A stretch of DNA of 64,000 bases from Methanonatronarchaeales archaeon. GTDB lineage: Archaea; Halobacteriota; Methanonatronarchaeia; JAANXF01. Where the stretch lies: assembly GCA_018263395.1 (NCBI GenBank), contig JAANXF010000014.1, positions 1 to 64,000 on the forward strand. The letters run 5' to 3'. Every line of letters begins with the position of its first letter. The stretch's first letter is position 1. The notes beneath the pieces were generated by a model. The model was not told the origin of the DNA. It ran no database searches and saw only the letters and a program-made list of their open reading frames with translations. A program made the position numbers and the translations under genes. Positions 48,229 to 58,609 of the stretch are shown one piece after another.

Positions 48229-48581
48229 TCCAGCAACCTTACGCCGCTACCGGCGGGGCTTTCCTCCACGAGTTCCTCGAGCTTGAGTGCCCTTCCACCC
48301 GCGTCCTCTATGCGCCTCACTGCTCCCTCGGAGAACGCGAAGGCCCCGACGGTCACCGGCTTGCTCAGCCTGCCCGCGCCGAGCACCTTCCCCGGCACGG
48401 CTACGGTTTCGTCCTCGGAGCAGGCCCTGTCTATTAGCGATACGTTGACCTCGGCACTTCTCCTCGTGGGACCGGTCAGTCTCCCGGCCAGGTCGCGCCA
48501 TACAGGGGCGTCGTTCTCCCTGGCCGCCTTGACAAGCCTGTCGGCAGTTCTGAGCAGCGTGACGTCGCTCTTCATCCCCAC
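48225..48581 (-). CDS. rpl18e: 50S ribosomal protein L18e
   Basis: Operon position and VPGKVLGAGRLSKPVTVGAFAFSEGA. Confidence 0.92.
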   Translation of the reverse strand: MGMKSDVTLLRTADRLVKAARENDAPVWRDLAGRLTGPTRRSAEVNVSLIDRACSEDETVAVPGKVLGAGRLSKPVTVGAFAFSEGAVRRIEDAGGRALKLEELVEESPAGSGVRLLE

Positions 48582-48740
48582 ACCTTCGCCGACTCGGAGA
48601 AAGCACCTCTGGCGCCGGCACCACGTATTCGGGGTCCTCAGCCTTAAACGTGACGACCTGCAGCCCGTGTTGGAGCGGACGACCGGGCCCCTCCTGTCGT
48701 ACAGGGGCCACGGGGCCTCCGAGCACCTCCTCGGGGCGGG

Positions 48741-49742
48741 TTAGCGGATTACGCCCAGCGCGTCGTCCGTGGTCCTCGTCGAATACTCCGAGTCCGCCAT
48801 CTCCAGTAACGCCCTCGCGGCGTCGATGTTCTCCGGCACCACGATGGACTCCTGGTGGACCCCCTGGAAGAAGCTGAGGCGGTCTCCCTCCACCGTTACG
48901 GAGTCCTTCCACAGGGCCAGCTCCCAGAGGTCGTACCTCGGCCTCAGCATGTCCCGCCCCAGCTCGCACAGCTCAGCGGTGGAACCGATTCCGCGGCCCC
49001 CGTCGACCTGCATCACCCTCGGCGCCGTCTCCCATACGTCCAAAACGTCGCTTCTGGAGGCCCTGGACTCGAGCTGCAGGCTGACGGCGTGGAGGTGCAT
49101 CAGGGTCGTCGGGACCTTGACGGCCATGGAGTGGACGTCCAGCCCGGGAATCACCTTTGCGACGTCGGGTCCGTGGTGGCTCGGTATCCCGAGCGACGGA
49201 ACTATCGCGTTTATGGGCCCTCTGTCGGTCTGCTTCGGGTCCCCCCCTCTTCGAACGAGTGTAACCGAGACGTCCCCCACGCCGAACGCTTCGACGAGGG
49301 GAAACAGTGACCTGCAGAGACCCGTGGTGTTGCAGGAAACGACCCTCGCCGCGTCGCGGCCGACGGCCTCGTCGAAGTTTACCGCGGCGTTGAACGAGAA
49401 GCCGGCGACGTCGTGGGGCTCGCCCCCCTGGTAAACTGCCGCGATTCCTGCGTCCTCGTAGAGGCCCCGGTTTCTCGCGCCGATTCCCGTCGGGGAGCAG
49501 TCGAACACGAGGTCCGACTCCACGAGGAGCTCTTCCACAGAGCCCTCCGCCATGTCGCCGAGCCCCTCCAGCCCGGCCTCGGTGGCGGCGTACAGGTCGT
49601 ACCCCCTCTCGACTGCGAGGTCGGCCTCGTAGTTTGGACGGGTCTTGGTTACGCCCGAAACCTCCATGTCGGGCTGGGCGTCCACGGCGTCTGCAAGCCG
49701 TTTCCCGATCGTGCCGAAGCCGTTTACCGCGATGCGCTTCAT
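48741..49742 (-). CDS. gap: Type II glyceraldehyde-3-phosphate dehydrogenase
   Basis: VNGFGTIGKRLADAV, VVSCNTTGLCRSLFPL. Confidence 0.93.
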   Translation of the reverse strand: MKRIAVNGFGTIGKRLADAVDAQPDMEVSGVTKTRPNYEADLAVERGYDLYAATEAGLEGLGDMAEGSVEELLVESDLVFDCSPTGIGARNRGLYEDAGIAAVYQGGEPHDVAGFSFNAAVNFDEAVGRDAARVVSCNTTGLCRSLFPLVEAFGVGDVSVTLVRRGGDPKQTDRGPINAIVPSLGIPSHHGPDVAKVIPGLDVHSMAVKVPTTLMHLHAVSLQLESRASRSDVLDVWETAPRVMQVDGGRGIGSTAELCELGRDMLRPRYDLWELALWKDSVTVEGDRLSFFQGVHQESIVVPENIDAARALLEMADSEYSTRTTDDALGVIR

Positions 49743-49781
49743 CGGGCCATATTCGTGTACTCGGGAGGAAAAGTTTCCGGG

Positions 49782-50195
49782 CTAAGCCTTTGTGCCCGGC
49801 CGCACCACGAGCACGGTCGAGCCCGCCTTTTCCATGACCTCTTCGGCGACGCTTCCCAGGAGTGCGCGCCGCCTCTCCGTCGTGCCGCGGTGCCCAACGA
49901 CTGCCATGTCGAAGTCCCTCTCCTCGGCGAAATCCACGATGGCCGTCGAGGCGTCGCCCTCCAGCAGCTCCGTACCTACAGAGAGGCCGTGGTCACCGGC
50001 AAGGTCACGCGCCTTCTCGAGAATCGCCTCACCCCTCTCGGCCGCGGTCTCCCAGCTCTCGTAGAACCCGCCCCACTCCAGCTCCGGCACCGCCACGTGG
50101 CAGACGGTGATGTCGTCGTCGGGAAATCTGTCGAGTGCGAACTCCAGTGCGTCCTCGCTGACGTGCGAACCGTCGACTGCGACAAGGATGTCCAT
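49782..50195 (-). CDS. Universal stress protein (UspA family)
   Basis: MDILVAVDGSHVSEDALEFA, VVGHRGTTERRRALLGSVAEEVMEKA. Confidence 0.92.
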   Translation of the reverse strand: MDILVAVDGSHVSEDALEFALDRFPDDDITVCHVAVPELEWGGFYESWETAAERGEAILEKARDLAGDHGLSVGTELLEGDASTAIVDFAEERDFDMAVVGHRGTTERRRALLGSVAEEVMEKAGSTVLVVRPGTKA

Positions 50196-50234
50196 AACCG
50201 GGAATGGGGCCCTCTTCTTAAAAGACTTCGCGGC

Positions 50235-50585
50235 CTAAACCAGCTCCACGGGGGGCCGGGCCGAGTTTATTATGACCTCCTCTTCGGACCTGAGGCCGCT
50301 ATCCTCGAGCGGGAGGACCGCCTCGCCGTTTCCGGACAGGGCGACGCCGTCGTCCAGGTCGCCCCCCACGGGAACGACCTCGTATACGGGCCGCCTGAAC
50401 AGGGGGTGAGGCGTGTCCTCGAAGGGCCGTATACGGACGCGCTCCCCTCCCCTCAGCTCGGTGTTCTGTACCAGGGCCTCCACGTTTATACCTACCTCTC
50501 CAGCTTCGAGGTCGGCAGTGTGGCCGCCTATCCTGGTCACGTACCAGTCTCTGGAGACCGTCATGGGGAACTGGTAGCTCCTCAC
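50235..50585 (-). CDS. Hypothetical protein
   Basis: Intact ORF in a gap between co-oriented genes. Confidence 0.5.
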   Translation of the reverse strand: MRSYQFPMTVSRDWYVTRIGGHTADLEAGEVGINVEALVQNTELRGGERVRIRPFEDTPHPLFRRPVYEVVPVGGDLDDGVALSGNGEAVLPLEDSGLRSEEEVIINSARPPVELV

Positions 50586-50735
50586 GGACCGCTATCCGAC
50601 TTCCAGCTATTTATAATTTTTTATAATGTTAAACCGACGGTTCGTCGGGTGATACGCAACGGATAAACGTGGTAAATGACGGCTTCCGCTACGCGCATCC
50701 CTACCTCTACCACCTAGAGGTTATCACGCCTTTGC

Positions 50736-51371
50736 TCAGGGGCCGGAAACCTCCTCCTCGCCCACGAGCAGGAGGTCTGCTTCCGGGGGGGCCTCGTATC
50801 TGCCAGGGGTGCCGTTTCCATCGTCGATGCCCATCCGCAGGATACGCTCGACCTCGGAAACCCGGACGCCCGTCATAAAGCAGCCGTCCTCGTCCAGCTC
50901 CACCATGAGGAGCCTCATGCCGTTTCTCTCCAGGTAGCGGTTCGCGTCGATTAGCTCCGGGAAGCAGGCCACCCCTACCGCGACGGAGTAGTCCATCTCG
51001 TCCACGATTTTTCTGACCATGGAGCCGCCCGGCACTATGAAGTGGTCGTACCCGAGGCCTTCCGCGATCCCGGTCACCTCGTCCAGGTCGCACCTCCCGC
51101 AGTTTCCGCACTCGTAACCCACCTCGACGCACCTCGCCTCGCACCCATCCGCGTCCATCATGCAGTGGGGAAGCAGGAGGACCCTGTCCGGCACCCGCGT
51201 CTCCTCGAACTTCTCCCGGGATAGCTCGTTCTTCACCTCGAGGTAGACCCGGTCCACGGAGTACTCCGAGAAACCCATCCTGGCGAGAATCGATTTTATG
51301 GACTCCCGGCCCTCGAACTCGTAGCCCCTCTCGACCATCCTCGCGACACGTCGAGCCAGCTCTCGAATCAT
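50736..51371 (-). CDS. DUF116 family protein
   Basis: RVLLLPHCMMDADGCEARC.EVGYECGNCGRCDL, FIVPGGSMVRKIV. Confidence 0.88.
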   Translation of the reverse strand: MIRELARRVARMVERGYEFEGRESIKSILARMGFSEYSVDRVYLEVKNELSREKFEETRVPDRVLLLPHCMMDADGCEARCVEVGYECGNCGRCDLDEVTGIAEGLGYDHFIVPGGSMVRKIVDEMDYSVAVGVACFPELIDANRYLERNGMRLLMVELDEDGCFMTGVRVSEVERILRMGIDDGNGTPGRYEAPPEADLLLVGEEEVSGP

Positions 51372-51434
51372 GGGGTGAACAGAGTTTGAGGCAGCAGGAC
51401 AAAAGCTTTTCACAGGGCGGAGGAATATCGCACC

Positions 51435-52031
51435 ATGCGAAAAATCGGGGACCTCGTCGAAAGGGCGAGGGAGCTGAAGGACAAGGGGATGCGGGTGGGC
51501 GAGATCTCGGAGGAGCTGAACGTCTCACGCCAGACGGCGGAGTGGCTCGTGTCCCACGCCGCCGAGGAGGAGTCGCCCACCTCGGTGGACCTCTTCGTCG
51601 ACTGGTCGAACATCGGGTCGAGCGGCCCCGCGCTCCTGAGCGTCTCCGCAGCGATTGCCGAACTCGTTGAGGGAGAACCGGACGCACTCGTCGGTATCGC
51701 CGTCAGTGGCCTCCCCATTGCGACGTCGGTGGCCACGCGGCTGGATGCCGGCATCTCAGTTTTCCATCCTGGCAAGAGGCACTGGGAACCCCGGTCCGAC
51801 GAGGAGGTAACGGGCGCCATCTCCAGCAACTTCCTGAACCCGAAGGGAATGAGGGTGGCCGTCATCGACGACATAGTCACTACGGGCTCCACCGCAAAAG
51901 AGACTGTATCCGCGCTCGAGGACAGGGGGTGCGAGGTAACGTGCGTGGCGGTCCTAGTGGACAAGAGCGGACTCGATACCGTGAACGGCATCCCGCTTAA
52001 GCCCCTTATACGGGTGGGTAGCGTCAGGTGA
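51435..52031 (+). CDS. GfcR-type regulator (HTH plus orotate phosphoribosyltransferase-like domain)
   Basis: N-terminal HTH (GEISEELNVSRQTAEWLV) plus VAVIDDIVTTGSTAKETV PRPP motif. Confidence 0.85.
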   Translation: MRKIGDLVERARELKDKGMRVGEISEELNVSRQTAEWLVSHAAEEESPTSVDLFVDWSNIGSSGPALLSVSAAIAELVEGEPDALVGIAVSGLPIATSVATRLDAGISVFHPGKRHWEPRSDEEVTGAISSNFLNPKGMRVAVIDDIVTTGSTAKETVSALEDRGCEVTCVAVLVDKSGLDTVNGIPLKPLIRVGSVR

Positions 52032-53175
52032 TTGAAAGGATTTTTTCCACAGTCTCGAGGAAAGTGTCCAGGTCGTCATCGTCGTTGTAGAGCGCGAAGC
52101 TGGCCCTGACAGTTCCCTCCTCCGCTGAGCCCTTGAGGGCCGGTATCGCACAGTGGTGACCGCTTCGTACGCAGACGGAGCCAATCCTGTCTAGCAATGA
52201 GGCCACGTCGTGAGGGTTCCACCCGTCGAGGGAGAACGAGACTACGCCCGTTGAGTTCTCAGGGCGGAAAACCTCGACTCCATCCAACCCGGAGAGACGT
52301 TCACCGGCCTCAATCCCGAGCCTCCTGGAGATTCTCCTCGCCCGCTTAACCCCGAGGTCTCGCAGGTAATCCAGGGAGGCTCCGAGTCCGATAACCCCGG
52401 GCAGGTTGGGGGTTCCGGACTCGAACCTCTGCGGCGCGGGCTCCAGGCCGTATCCTTCCGGCGTCACGGAGTGAACGCCTCCTCCGCCGAGGAGCAGGGG
52501 CTCCAGTTCCGCCGCGACCGCCTCCGTCATTGCGAGTCCCCCCGTGCCCTGCGGCCCGAGCAGGCCCTTGTGCCCGGAGAAGGCGAAGAGGTCCGCCCCG
52601 ATTTCGTCCACGTCCACGTCGAGGTGCCCGGCGGACTGGGCGCCGTCGATCAGGAACAGTGCACCGTGGTCGTGGGCGATTTCACCGATGTCTTCGACGG
52701 GCTGAACTGAGCCGTAAACGTTTGAGACCTGGGTAACGGTCACAAGTGCGGTATCGTCGTCCACGACCTCCTCGAAGTCCCCGGGCCGAAGAACCCCGCC
52801 GCGGTGCTCCACGAGACGCAGCTCGTCGGCGTGCCTCATCCACGGGACCAGGTTGGAGTGGTGCTCCAGCGTGGTGGTCACCACTGCTCCGTCGAGGGGT
52901 AGACCCCGGGCACAGGCGTTAAGGGCCTCGGTGCTGTTCTTCGTGAACACCAGGTGGTCCTCCACACCCAGGAAGCCGGATAGCTCTTCCCTGACGTTCT
53001 CGTACCGCCGGGTCACGTCCCGCGCGAGGCGATGGGAACCCCTGCCGTAGTTCCCCCCGCACTCCTCTGTAAACCGCTTCATGGCGTCCCCTGCAGAGAC
53101 GGGGGTAAGAGTGGTGGCCGCGCTGTCGAGGTACACCACCTCCTCGGTCAGAGGAAAGTCGTCAGACAGACCCAT
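52024..53175 (-). CDS. SufS/CsdA-type cysteine desulfurase
   Basis: YLDSAATTLTP, LEHHSNLVPW, FSGHKGLLGPQGTGGL, RSGHHCAIPAL; ATG at 53175. Confidence 0.92.
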   Translation of the reverse strand: MGLSDDFPLTEEVVYLDSAATTLTPVSAGDAMKRFTEECGGNYGRGSHRLARDVTRRYENVREELSGFLGVEDHLVFTKNSTEALNACARGLPLDGAVVTTTLEHHSNLVPWMRHADELRLVEHRGGVLRPGDFEEVVDDDTALVTVTQVSNVYGSVQPVEDIGEIAHDHGALFLIDGAQSAGHLDVDVDEIGADLFAFSGHKGLLGPQGTGGLAMTEAVAAELEPLLLGGGGVHSVTPEGYGLEPAPQRFESGTPNLPGVIGLGASLDYLRDLGVKRARRISRRLGIEAGERLSGLDGVEVFRPENSTGVVSFSLDGWNPHDVASLLDRIGSVCVRSGHHCAIPALKGSAEEGTVRASFALYNDDDDLDTFLETVEKILSIT

Positions 53176-53212
53176 CGCCACAGATATGGTTAGGAGCCAC
53201 AAAATATGTTCG

Positions 53213-53818
53213 ATGCGGTCCGGGGTCGTGCTGGCCGGGGGTGCAAGCACGCGGTTCAGCGATGGAGACAAGTCACTGGCCGCCCTCGCTGGCAGACCTC
53301 TGGTACAGCACGTCGTCGACTCTCTGGGAGCTGCGGTGGACGAGCTGGTCGTCGTGGGCAGAAGCGAAGACCAGGCGGAGAGACTGAACTTCCTCGACGC
53401 GGACATCGCCGTCGACGAGGTGAAGGGTTTCGGACCGGTAGCCGGTATCCAGGCCGGTTTCTCCTGGGCCTCGGGAGACGTCTGCTTCCTGGCCGCGTGT
53501 GACACGCCGCTCATAAGGAGCCGCCTCGTCGAGCTGCTGTTCGAAATGGCGGAGGGATTCAGGGGAGCGGTGCCCTCCAACTCCCACCTTGAGCCCCTGA
53601 CCGCCGTCTACCGGAGGAGGCCCACGGTGGAGGCGGCGGAGGCGGCGATTGAGCGGGGCGACAGCAAGATAATCGAGCTGTACGGAGATATCGGCCCCAT
53701 ACGCCTCGTCCCGAAGGAGGACCTCCGGGGAGCAGACCCGGACCTGAGCTCCTTCCTGAACGTGAACACCGTGGAGGACCTGGAGGCTGCGGGGAGGAGG
53801 CTGGAGGAGCTGATTTGA
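53213..53818 (+). CDS. mobA: Molybdenum cofactor guanylyltransferase
   Basis: VVLAGGASTRFSDGDKSLAALAGRPL, FGPVAGIQAGF, AACDTPLI. Confidence 0.92.
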   Translation: MRSGVVLAGGASTRFSDGDKSLAALAGRPLVQHVVDSLGAAVDELVVVGRSEDQAERLNFLDADIAVDEVKGFGPVAGIQAGFSWASGDVCFLAACDTPLIRSRLVELLFEMAEGFRGAVPSNSHLEPLTAVYRRRPTVEAAEAAIERGDSKIIELYGDIGPIRLVPKEDLRGADPDLSSFLNVNTVEDLEAAGRRLEELI

Positions 53819-54213
53819 CGCTCGAGGACCTTGTGGAGGAGGTTAGGGGCCACCCGGAGTTCACGGAGAGCGGAGCTATCGTCACCTTCACGGGCGTGGT
53901 GAGGAGCAGCACGGGTGACCGGGAGGTGGACCACCTGGAATTCGAGAGCTACGAGGAGGTCTCGGAGAGCGAGCTGCGGAGGCTGGAGGAGGAGCTTCGG
54001 AACCGGGACGGCGTCGTGGACGTCAGGATGCACCACAGGACCGGGCGAATCGACGTCGGGGAGGACATCGTTCACATAGTCGTCGCGTCGGGCCACAGGG
54101 ATAGAGGATTCGAGGTTTGCCGCGAGGCCATCGACCGTCTGAAGCGTGAGGTGTCCCTCTGGAAGAAGGAGGTCACGAAGGACGGCGAGCGCTGGATGCA
54201 CGACCACGCGTAG
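53815..54213 (+). CDS. moaE: Molybdopterin synthase catalytic subunit
   Basis: GAIVTFTGVVRSST, LEFESYEE, HRTGRIDVGEDIVHIVVASGHRDRGFE, WKKEV. Confidence 0.93.
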   Translation: MTLEDLVEEVRGHPEFTESGAIVTFTGVVRSSTGDREVDHLEFESYEEVSESELRRLEEELRNRDGVVDVRMHHRTGRIDVGEDIVHIVVASGHRDRGFEVCREAIDRLKREVSLWKKEVTKDGERWMHDHA

Positions 54214-54318
54214 TTACGTCGGGCCGGGGGAGCCCCCCTCGGGCCACTGCATCCGGGCCTGCAGCTAACCACGGCGGGTGTACAAAAGTTTAACTGTCCG
54301 TGGGGCCCTGGGTTACAC

Positions 54319-54666
54319 ATGGATATCGATAACTCCACGAGGCTCTACGGGGGCAGCATAGCGGTCATCTCGGGAGGCTACTCCGCGTACCTCTCCGCGG
54401 GAGTGGGCGGTGTGGCGTCTACATCTATGCTGCTCCTCGGAATCGTCGTCCTCGTCCACGGGCTCGCAGTCCTATCCGGGTACGGAGGGCCCGGGGGCCT
54501 CAGCGGGCCTCTCATGATGCTCTGGGGCGTGCTTATGCTCTCGATTCAGGCGGCGGCGCTCGCCATGCCCATGTCCGTCGCAATGACTCTCGCTCCAGGA
54601 ATGGTCACGATGGGGGTACTCATGCTGGTCAGCGGTTATATCATGACCGCCAGCACCGGCACGTAG
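54319..54666 (+). CDS. Small polytopic membrane protein
   Basis: Four hydrophobic segments in a 115-aa ORF. Confidence 0.6.
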   Translation: MDIDNSTRLYGGSIAVISGGYSAYLSAGVGGVASTSMLLLGIVVLVHGLAVLSGYGGPGGLSGPLMMLWGVLMLSIQAAALAMPMSVAMTLAPGMVTMGVLMLVSGYIMTASTGT

Positions 54667-54785
54667 CCAAAATTCGCACACCCGGTATCGGTCCTCTGCT
54701 CGGCATCGCCGGACGTGTACCCAGGGGTGGACGGCCTCACGACGCGGCGCAGGGGTCGATAGTCACGTGCGCCTCCGCGGTTCGG

Positions 54786-54986
54786 TTAACGCGTACCTCT
54801 GTAGAGGACGTAAGAAAAAAAGAAAACCACGTATCCGGCGGTTATCCCGAGGGTTAGAGGGGTCCTTCCTGAGGCGGCGATCAGGGCTACAACGGCAGGA
54901 CCGGCGAGCAGGAGCAGACCGAAAACAGGGTCTTCCGGACCAAATTCGAGGAACGTGCCGATTGGCGGGAATCGGCCCGGATTCAT
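54786..54986 (-). CDS. Small membrane protein, translationally coupled to trkH
   Basis: MNPGRFPPIGTFLEFGPEDPVFGLLLLAGPAVVALI...; ATGA overlap with the trkH stop. Confidence 0.6.
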   Translation of the reverse strand: MNPGRFPPIGTFLEFGPEDPVFGLLLLAGPAVVALIAASGRTPLTLGITAGYVVFFFSYVLYRGTR

Positions 54987-56533
54987 CGGTACATCCCCCC
55001 GCGAACGAGGATCGCCCGCAGAGTGACCAGGACGGGGACGATCTCCAGCCGGCCGATCCACATGTTGAACAGGAACATTGCCTTTCCGGGCCGGGGGAGA
55101 GAATCGGGGCCGGTTATGCCCGTCGAGAGCCCCACGTTGCCCTGGGCACTCGCCACCTCGAATATCACGTTCTGGAGTGTGTACCCGCCCGGGGGGAGCA
55201 CGAGCAGCAGCACGAATATCCCCGCACCCAGGAAAACGAACCAGAGGAACCCGATTATGGCCGCCTCCTCGAACTCTCGAGCCGCCGCCTCCTCACCGAG
55301 ACGACGGCCGTTAATTTTAACTCTGCGGACCGCAGTAGCGGGGTAAAAGACGTCGGAGACGCGGTGCTGTACCCCCTTCATAAGGGTGGCGACGCGGATG
55401 AGCTTTATTCCGCCCGCAGTAGATCCGGCAGCCGCGCCGATAACCATCCCCAGCACCATCGTGAGCTGGGCGTGTGCTGGCCACTGCCCCAGTGCGACGT
55501 TGGTCGCGTCGACTGCGGTCTGAAACCCCGTGCAGGTCGCCGCCGAGACGAACTGGAATACGCCGTACCGGAGGACCCCGGAAGCCGATTCGTAGGTTCC
55601 GCTCGAGTACAGGAACCCGCAGAGCACGAGGGCCCCCGTGCCAACGTGTACAATTACCCACCGCGTCTGGAGGTCTGTATAGAGGTTCTTAAGGTCGCCC
55701 CTGAGGATGAGGTAGTGGATGGGAAACGCTATGCTTCCGAGGAGCATGACCGGTATCAGTGCGAGCTCGATGGCTGCGCTGTCGTACGCCGCGATGGAGC
55801 CGTCAGTGACGGAAAAACCGCCCGTCGCAAGCCCCGTCATGCCGTGATTGATCGCGTCCCAGATCGGCATACCGACGGTCCACAGCAGCAGAATCGACAC
55901 GAAGGTGAACAGGATGAAAATCCACCAGATCGTCCTGACGGTCGAGACAATGCTCGGGTGTATCTTCTCGGACCGCGCCTCGCTCTCGTAGAGGGTCAGG
56001 GAGCCGCTTCCTGGACGCGCCAGGATGGCCGTCGTGAGTACGATTACGCCGACGCCCCCGACCCATTCGCTCAGCGTTCTCCACCACTGCAGCGTCCGGG
56101 GTAGCGCCTCCTCGTTGCCGGTCATCGTTAGCCCCGTTCCGGTGAATCCGCTCATGCTCTCAAACAGCGCATTGAGAGGGTCCGTGAACGCCGCGAGTGT
56201 CGCTGTCTGGGCGGGGGTGTGCATGGCGGCCGGGGATAGTTCGACCATCCACGCGACGAGTAGAAATGGGAGGGAACCGAAGGCGGCGATGCATAACCAG
56301 CCCGATGCGGCTATCATCATGCCGTGGAGCTTCCCGGGGTCTGAGGCGTCCCGAAACGCCGACGTCAGGATGCGGCCCAGGGCGAGAGGAATCGCCCCGG
56401 AAACGACCAGTGCGGGAACAGCGTAGTACTCCCCCCACGCGACGGGAACTATGAGTGATACAAACACCAGGCCCGCCAGCGCCTGGAGCATCCGACCCAG
56501 GTCCCGTCCGATCGTCTCTCCCGTGCCTTTCAC
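54983..56533 (-). CDS. trkH: Trk-type K+ uptake membrane subunit
   Basis: ALFESMSGFTGTGLTM, GATCTGFQT-like pore loops, GSTAGGIKLIRV. Confidence 0.9.
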   Translation of the reverse strand: MKGTGETIGRDLGRMLQALAGLVFVSLIVPVAWGEYYAVPALVVSGAIPLALGRILTSAFRDASDPGKLHGMMIAASGWLCIAAFGSLPFLLVAWMVELSPAAMHTPAQTATLAAFTDPLNALFESMSGFTGTGLTMTGNEEALPRTLQWWRTLSEWVGGVGVIVLTTAILARPGSGSLTLYESEARSEKIHPSIVSTVRTIWWIFILFTFVSILLLWTVGMPIWDAINHGMTGLATGGFSVTDGSIAAYDSAAIELALIPVMLLGSIAFPIHYLILRGDLKNLYTDLQTRWVIVHVGTGALVLCGFLYSSGTYESASGVLRYGVFQFVSAATCTGFQTAVDATNVALGQWPAHAQLTMVLGMVIGAAAGSTAGGIKLIRVATLMKGVQHRVSDVFYPATAVRRVKINGRRLGEEAAAREFEEAAIIGFLWFVFLGAGIFVLLLVLPPGGYTLQNVIFEVASAQGNVGLSTGITGPDSLPRPGKAMFLFNMWIGRLEIVPVLVTLRAILVRGGMYR

Positions 56534-56641
56534 GTGTACCTCCCTCCTCTCACTGTATCCTCCCCTTTCTACGTGAATCGGCGCTTCAGGTCGGTACGGC
56601 CCCTTCTGGGTAGACAGCGATGGCGGGGCTCTGCCTCATCG

Positions 56642-57328
56642 TCATTTCGGCCTGTCCTCGTGGTGGCCGAACACGTCGGTGAGCTGCGGATCTGCCCCGA
56701 ACCCCGAGTACACCGTCAGGAGGTCGCCGGCCTCGATTCTCGTGTCGCCCCGTGGGGTTAACGGCGCTTTACCCTCCTCGCGATCTACAGCTACGATCAG
56801 GACGTCTTCGGGAATCATTCCCTTCTCCGCCGCATCGGTAAGGGTCTTCCCCGCAATCGGGGCGTTCTCGTTAACGGAAATCTCGAACACCTCGGCCTCC
56901 TCGCCAATCCGCATGTAATCGACTATTGCGGGGCGTGCCACCGACCGGTACAGGTATTCGGCTATGAGTCGCTGGGGATTCTCCATCGCGTTTACGCCGA
57001 TGTGCCTGAACAGCCCGATGTGCTCCGGGTTGTGGACGACGGAGACGACCGTGGGAATACCTATCTCCTTGGAGAGCAGGCAGATCATGATGTTCGCCGC
57101 GTCCCGGTCCGTCGTCGATATGATCGCGTCGGCCTTTTCTGCACCCCCGTCAATGAGCGTCTCCTTCGTCGTCGCGTCCGCGTTAAGCACGAGGCAGTCG
57201 TACTCCCCTGCGACCCTGTCTGCCTTTTCTTTCTCACTCTCTATAACGACGACCTCGTTTCCCGACCTGGTGGCGATGTCGATGAGTGGCCAGCCTATGT
57301 CCCCGGCCCCGACTATTATGATGTACAT
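56642..57328 (-). CDS. trkA: K+ uptake regulatory NAD-binding subunit
   Basis: MYIIIVGAGDIGWPLIDIATRSGNEVVVIESEKEKAD plus C-terminal TrkA-C. Confidence 0.92.
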   Translation of the reverse strand: MYIIIVGAGDIGWPLIDIATRSGNEVVVIESEKEKADRVAGEYDCLVLNADATTKETLIDGGAEKADAIISTTDRDAANIMICLLSKEIGIPTVVSVVHNPEHIGLFRHIGVNAMENPQRLIAEYLYRSVARPAIVDYMRIGEEAEVFEISVNENAPIAGKTLTDAAEKGMIPEDVLIVAVDREEGKAPLTPRGDTRIEAGDLLTVYSGFGADPQLTDVFGHHEDRPK

Positions 57329-57685
57329 CTGATTCGGTCACCCTCCGTAACGTCCAAAGACTCCAGTGATCCGCCCAAATCATTTTAAGAGAGGACATAT
57401 CAACCTGTCCATGTCTCCCCTACCGGCGAGGGTCACGGCTTTCCCCCTGTTCCCGGCCTTTGAACCCGGGCCCCGTATCGAGGGGGGGGGCTCACCGCCC
57501 GGGGGCGGCTGTGCGGGGCGGGTACGTGTCCCTCCCCTCCCCGCGACCGTTGACACGCTCTTTCTTTATACGAGTACTCGGGGCCGGCCTCGGCTCCTCC
57601 GGGTGCCGGCTCAGGCGGAGTTCCTTTAAGCGTAATTTTCACGTCCGGCCAAGAACCATTAGCCCCGGAACAGAAGAGTACCCGG

Positions 57686-58609
57686 ATGGGTTACGGGGAG
57701 TACACGGAGGCTGCGGAGACCCTCTCTTCCATCGGTGAGCCCCTCTTCGCGTTTATCGCGGTCATGGCGCTCTCGGTGCTGGTGACTTCCATCCTCTCGC
57801 TTCGGCGCGAAGACGCTCGCCCCGTCGCGAGGAGGTTACAGCTCGTGACCCTACTGTCGCTCTTCGCGGCGTTCCTGCTCGTCATCAGGCTCCACCTGGC
57901 CATCAACACGCTCGAAATAGGGTTCTCCCACCAGGATTCGTTCAGGTTCGCGGTGGCCCCGTGGACTGAGTCAGAGAAACCCCTCTTCTGGGCACTCCTC
58001 CTCGGGGCGTTCACTTTCTCCCTGTGGCGCAGGGAGGACAGGGTCGCATCCCTGACCTCGACATTCTTCGCGGTGATGGTCCTCCTGATGGTTCTGATAG
58101 ACCCGCCGTTCCCGAAGCCCCTCCCCACGCTGCAGGCCGCAATCGAGGCCTGGTACGGCGGCGGGAACAGGTTCGCCCTCTACGGACAACTCAGGGGCCT
58201 GAGCGAATTCTACGGCTCCAGCTACATGTGGCTGCACCCACCGACGCTGTTCCTCGCCTACACGGCGCTGGTCGTGACGCTCGCCGGCAGCGTGATGATG
58301 CTCCTCGGCAGTGACGGCTGGAACCCTACCTACGCCTACTCCGCCGCGGGGTACATCGCACTCACCGGTGGCCTGCTGCTGGGGTACCCCTGGGCAGTGG
58401 ACGCCTGGGGCGACCAGGCGTGGTGGTGGGACCCAAAAATCGGTGGCTCCCTGATGATGTGGACCCTCTACACCGCCTACCTGCACCTCGGCCTCTACCA
58501 CAGGGAGTACAGGAGGTGGACCGGCGTGATGGGTGCAATCTGCTTCGCAGGTCTCCTCTTCACCTACCTGTTGACGTACCTCGTCGAGGGGGTTCACACC
58601 GTTGCTTGA
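57686..58609 (+). CDS. CcmF/CcsA-like cytochrome c assembly protein (heme-handling WWD domain)
   Basis: MWLHPPTLFLAYTALVV and WGDQAWWWDPKIGGSLMMW. Confidence 0.85.
   Translation: MGYGEYTEAAETLSSIGEPLFAFIAVMALSVLVTSILSLRREDARPVARRLQLVTLLSLFAAFLLVIRLHLAINTLEIGFSHQDSFRFAVAPWTESEKPLFWALLLGAFTFSLWRREDRVASLTSTFFAVMVLLMVLIDPPFPKPLPTLQAAIEAWYGGGNRFALYGQLRGLSEFYGSSYMWLHPPTLFLAYTALVVTLAGSVMMLLGSDGWNPTYAYSAAGYIALTGGLLLGYPWAVDAWGDQAWWWDPKIGGSLMMWTLYTAYLHLGLYHREYRRWTGVMGAICFAGLLFTYLLTYLVEGVHTVA

Noticed and set aside
48582-48740. Extra short gene between rpl18e and gap (minus-strand ...VVTFKAEDPEYVVPAPEV...)
   Set aside because: No clear start or homologous motif; may be a leader region. Not supported enough to call.
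54767-56104. 445-aa plus-strand ORF
   Set aside because: Antisense to trkH; low-complexity composition typical of a shadow frame.
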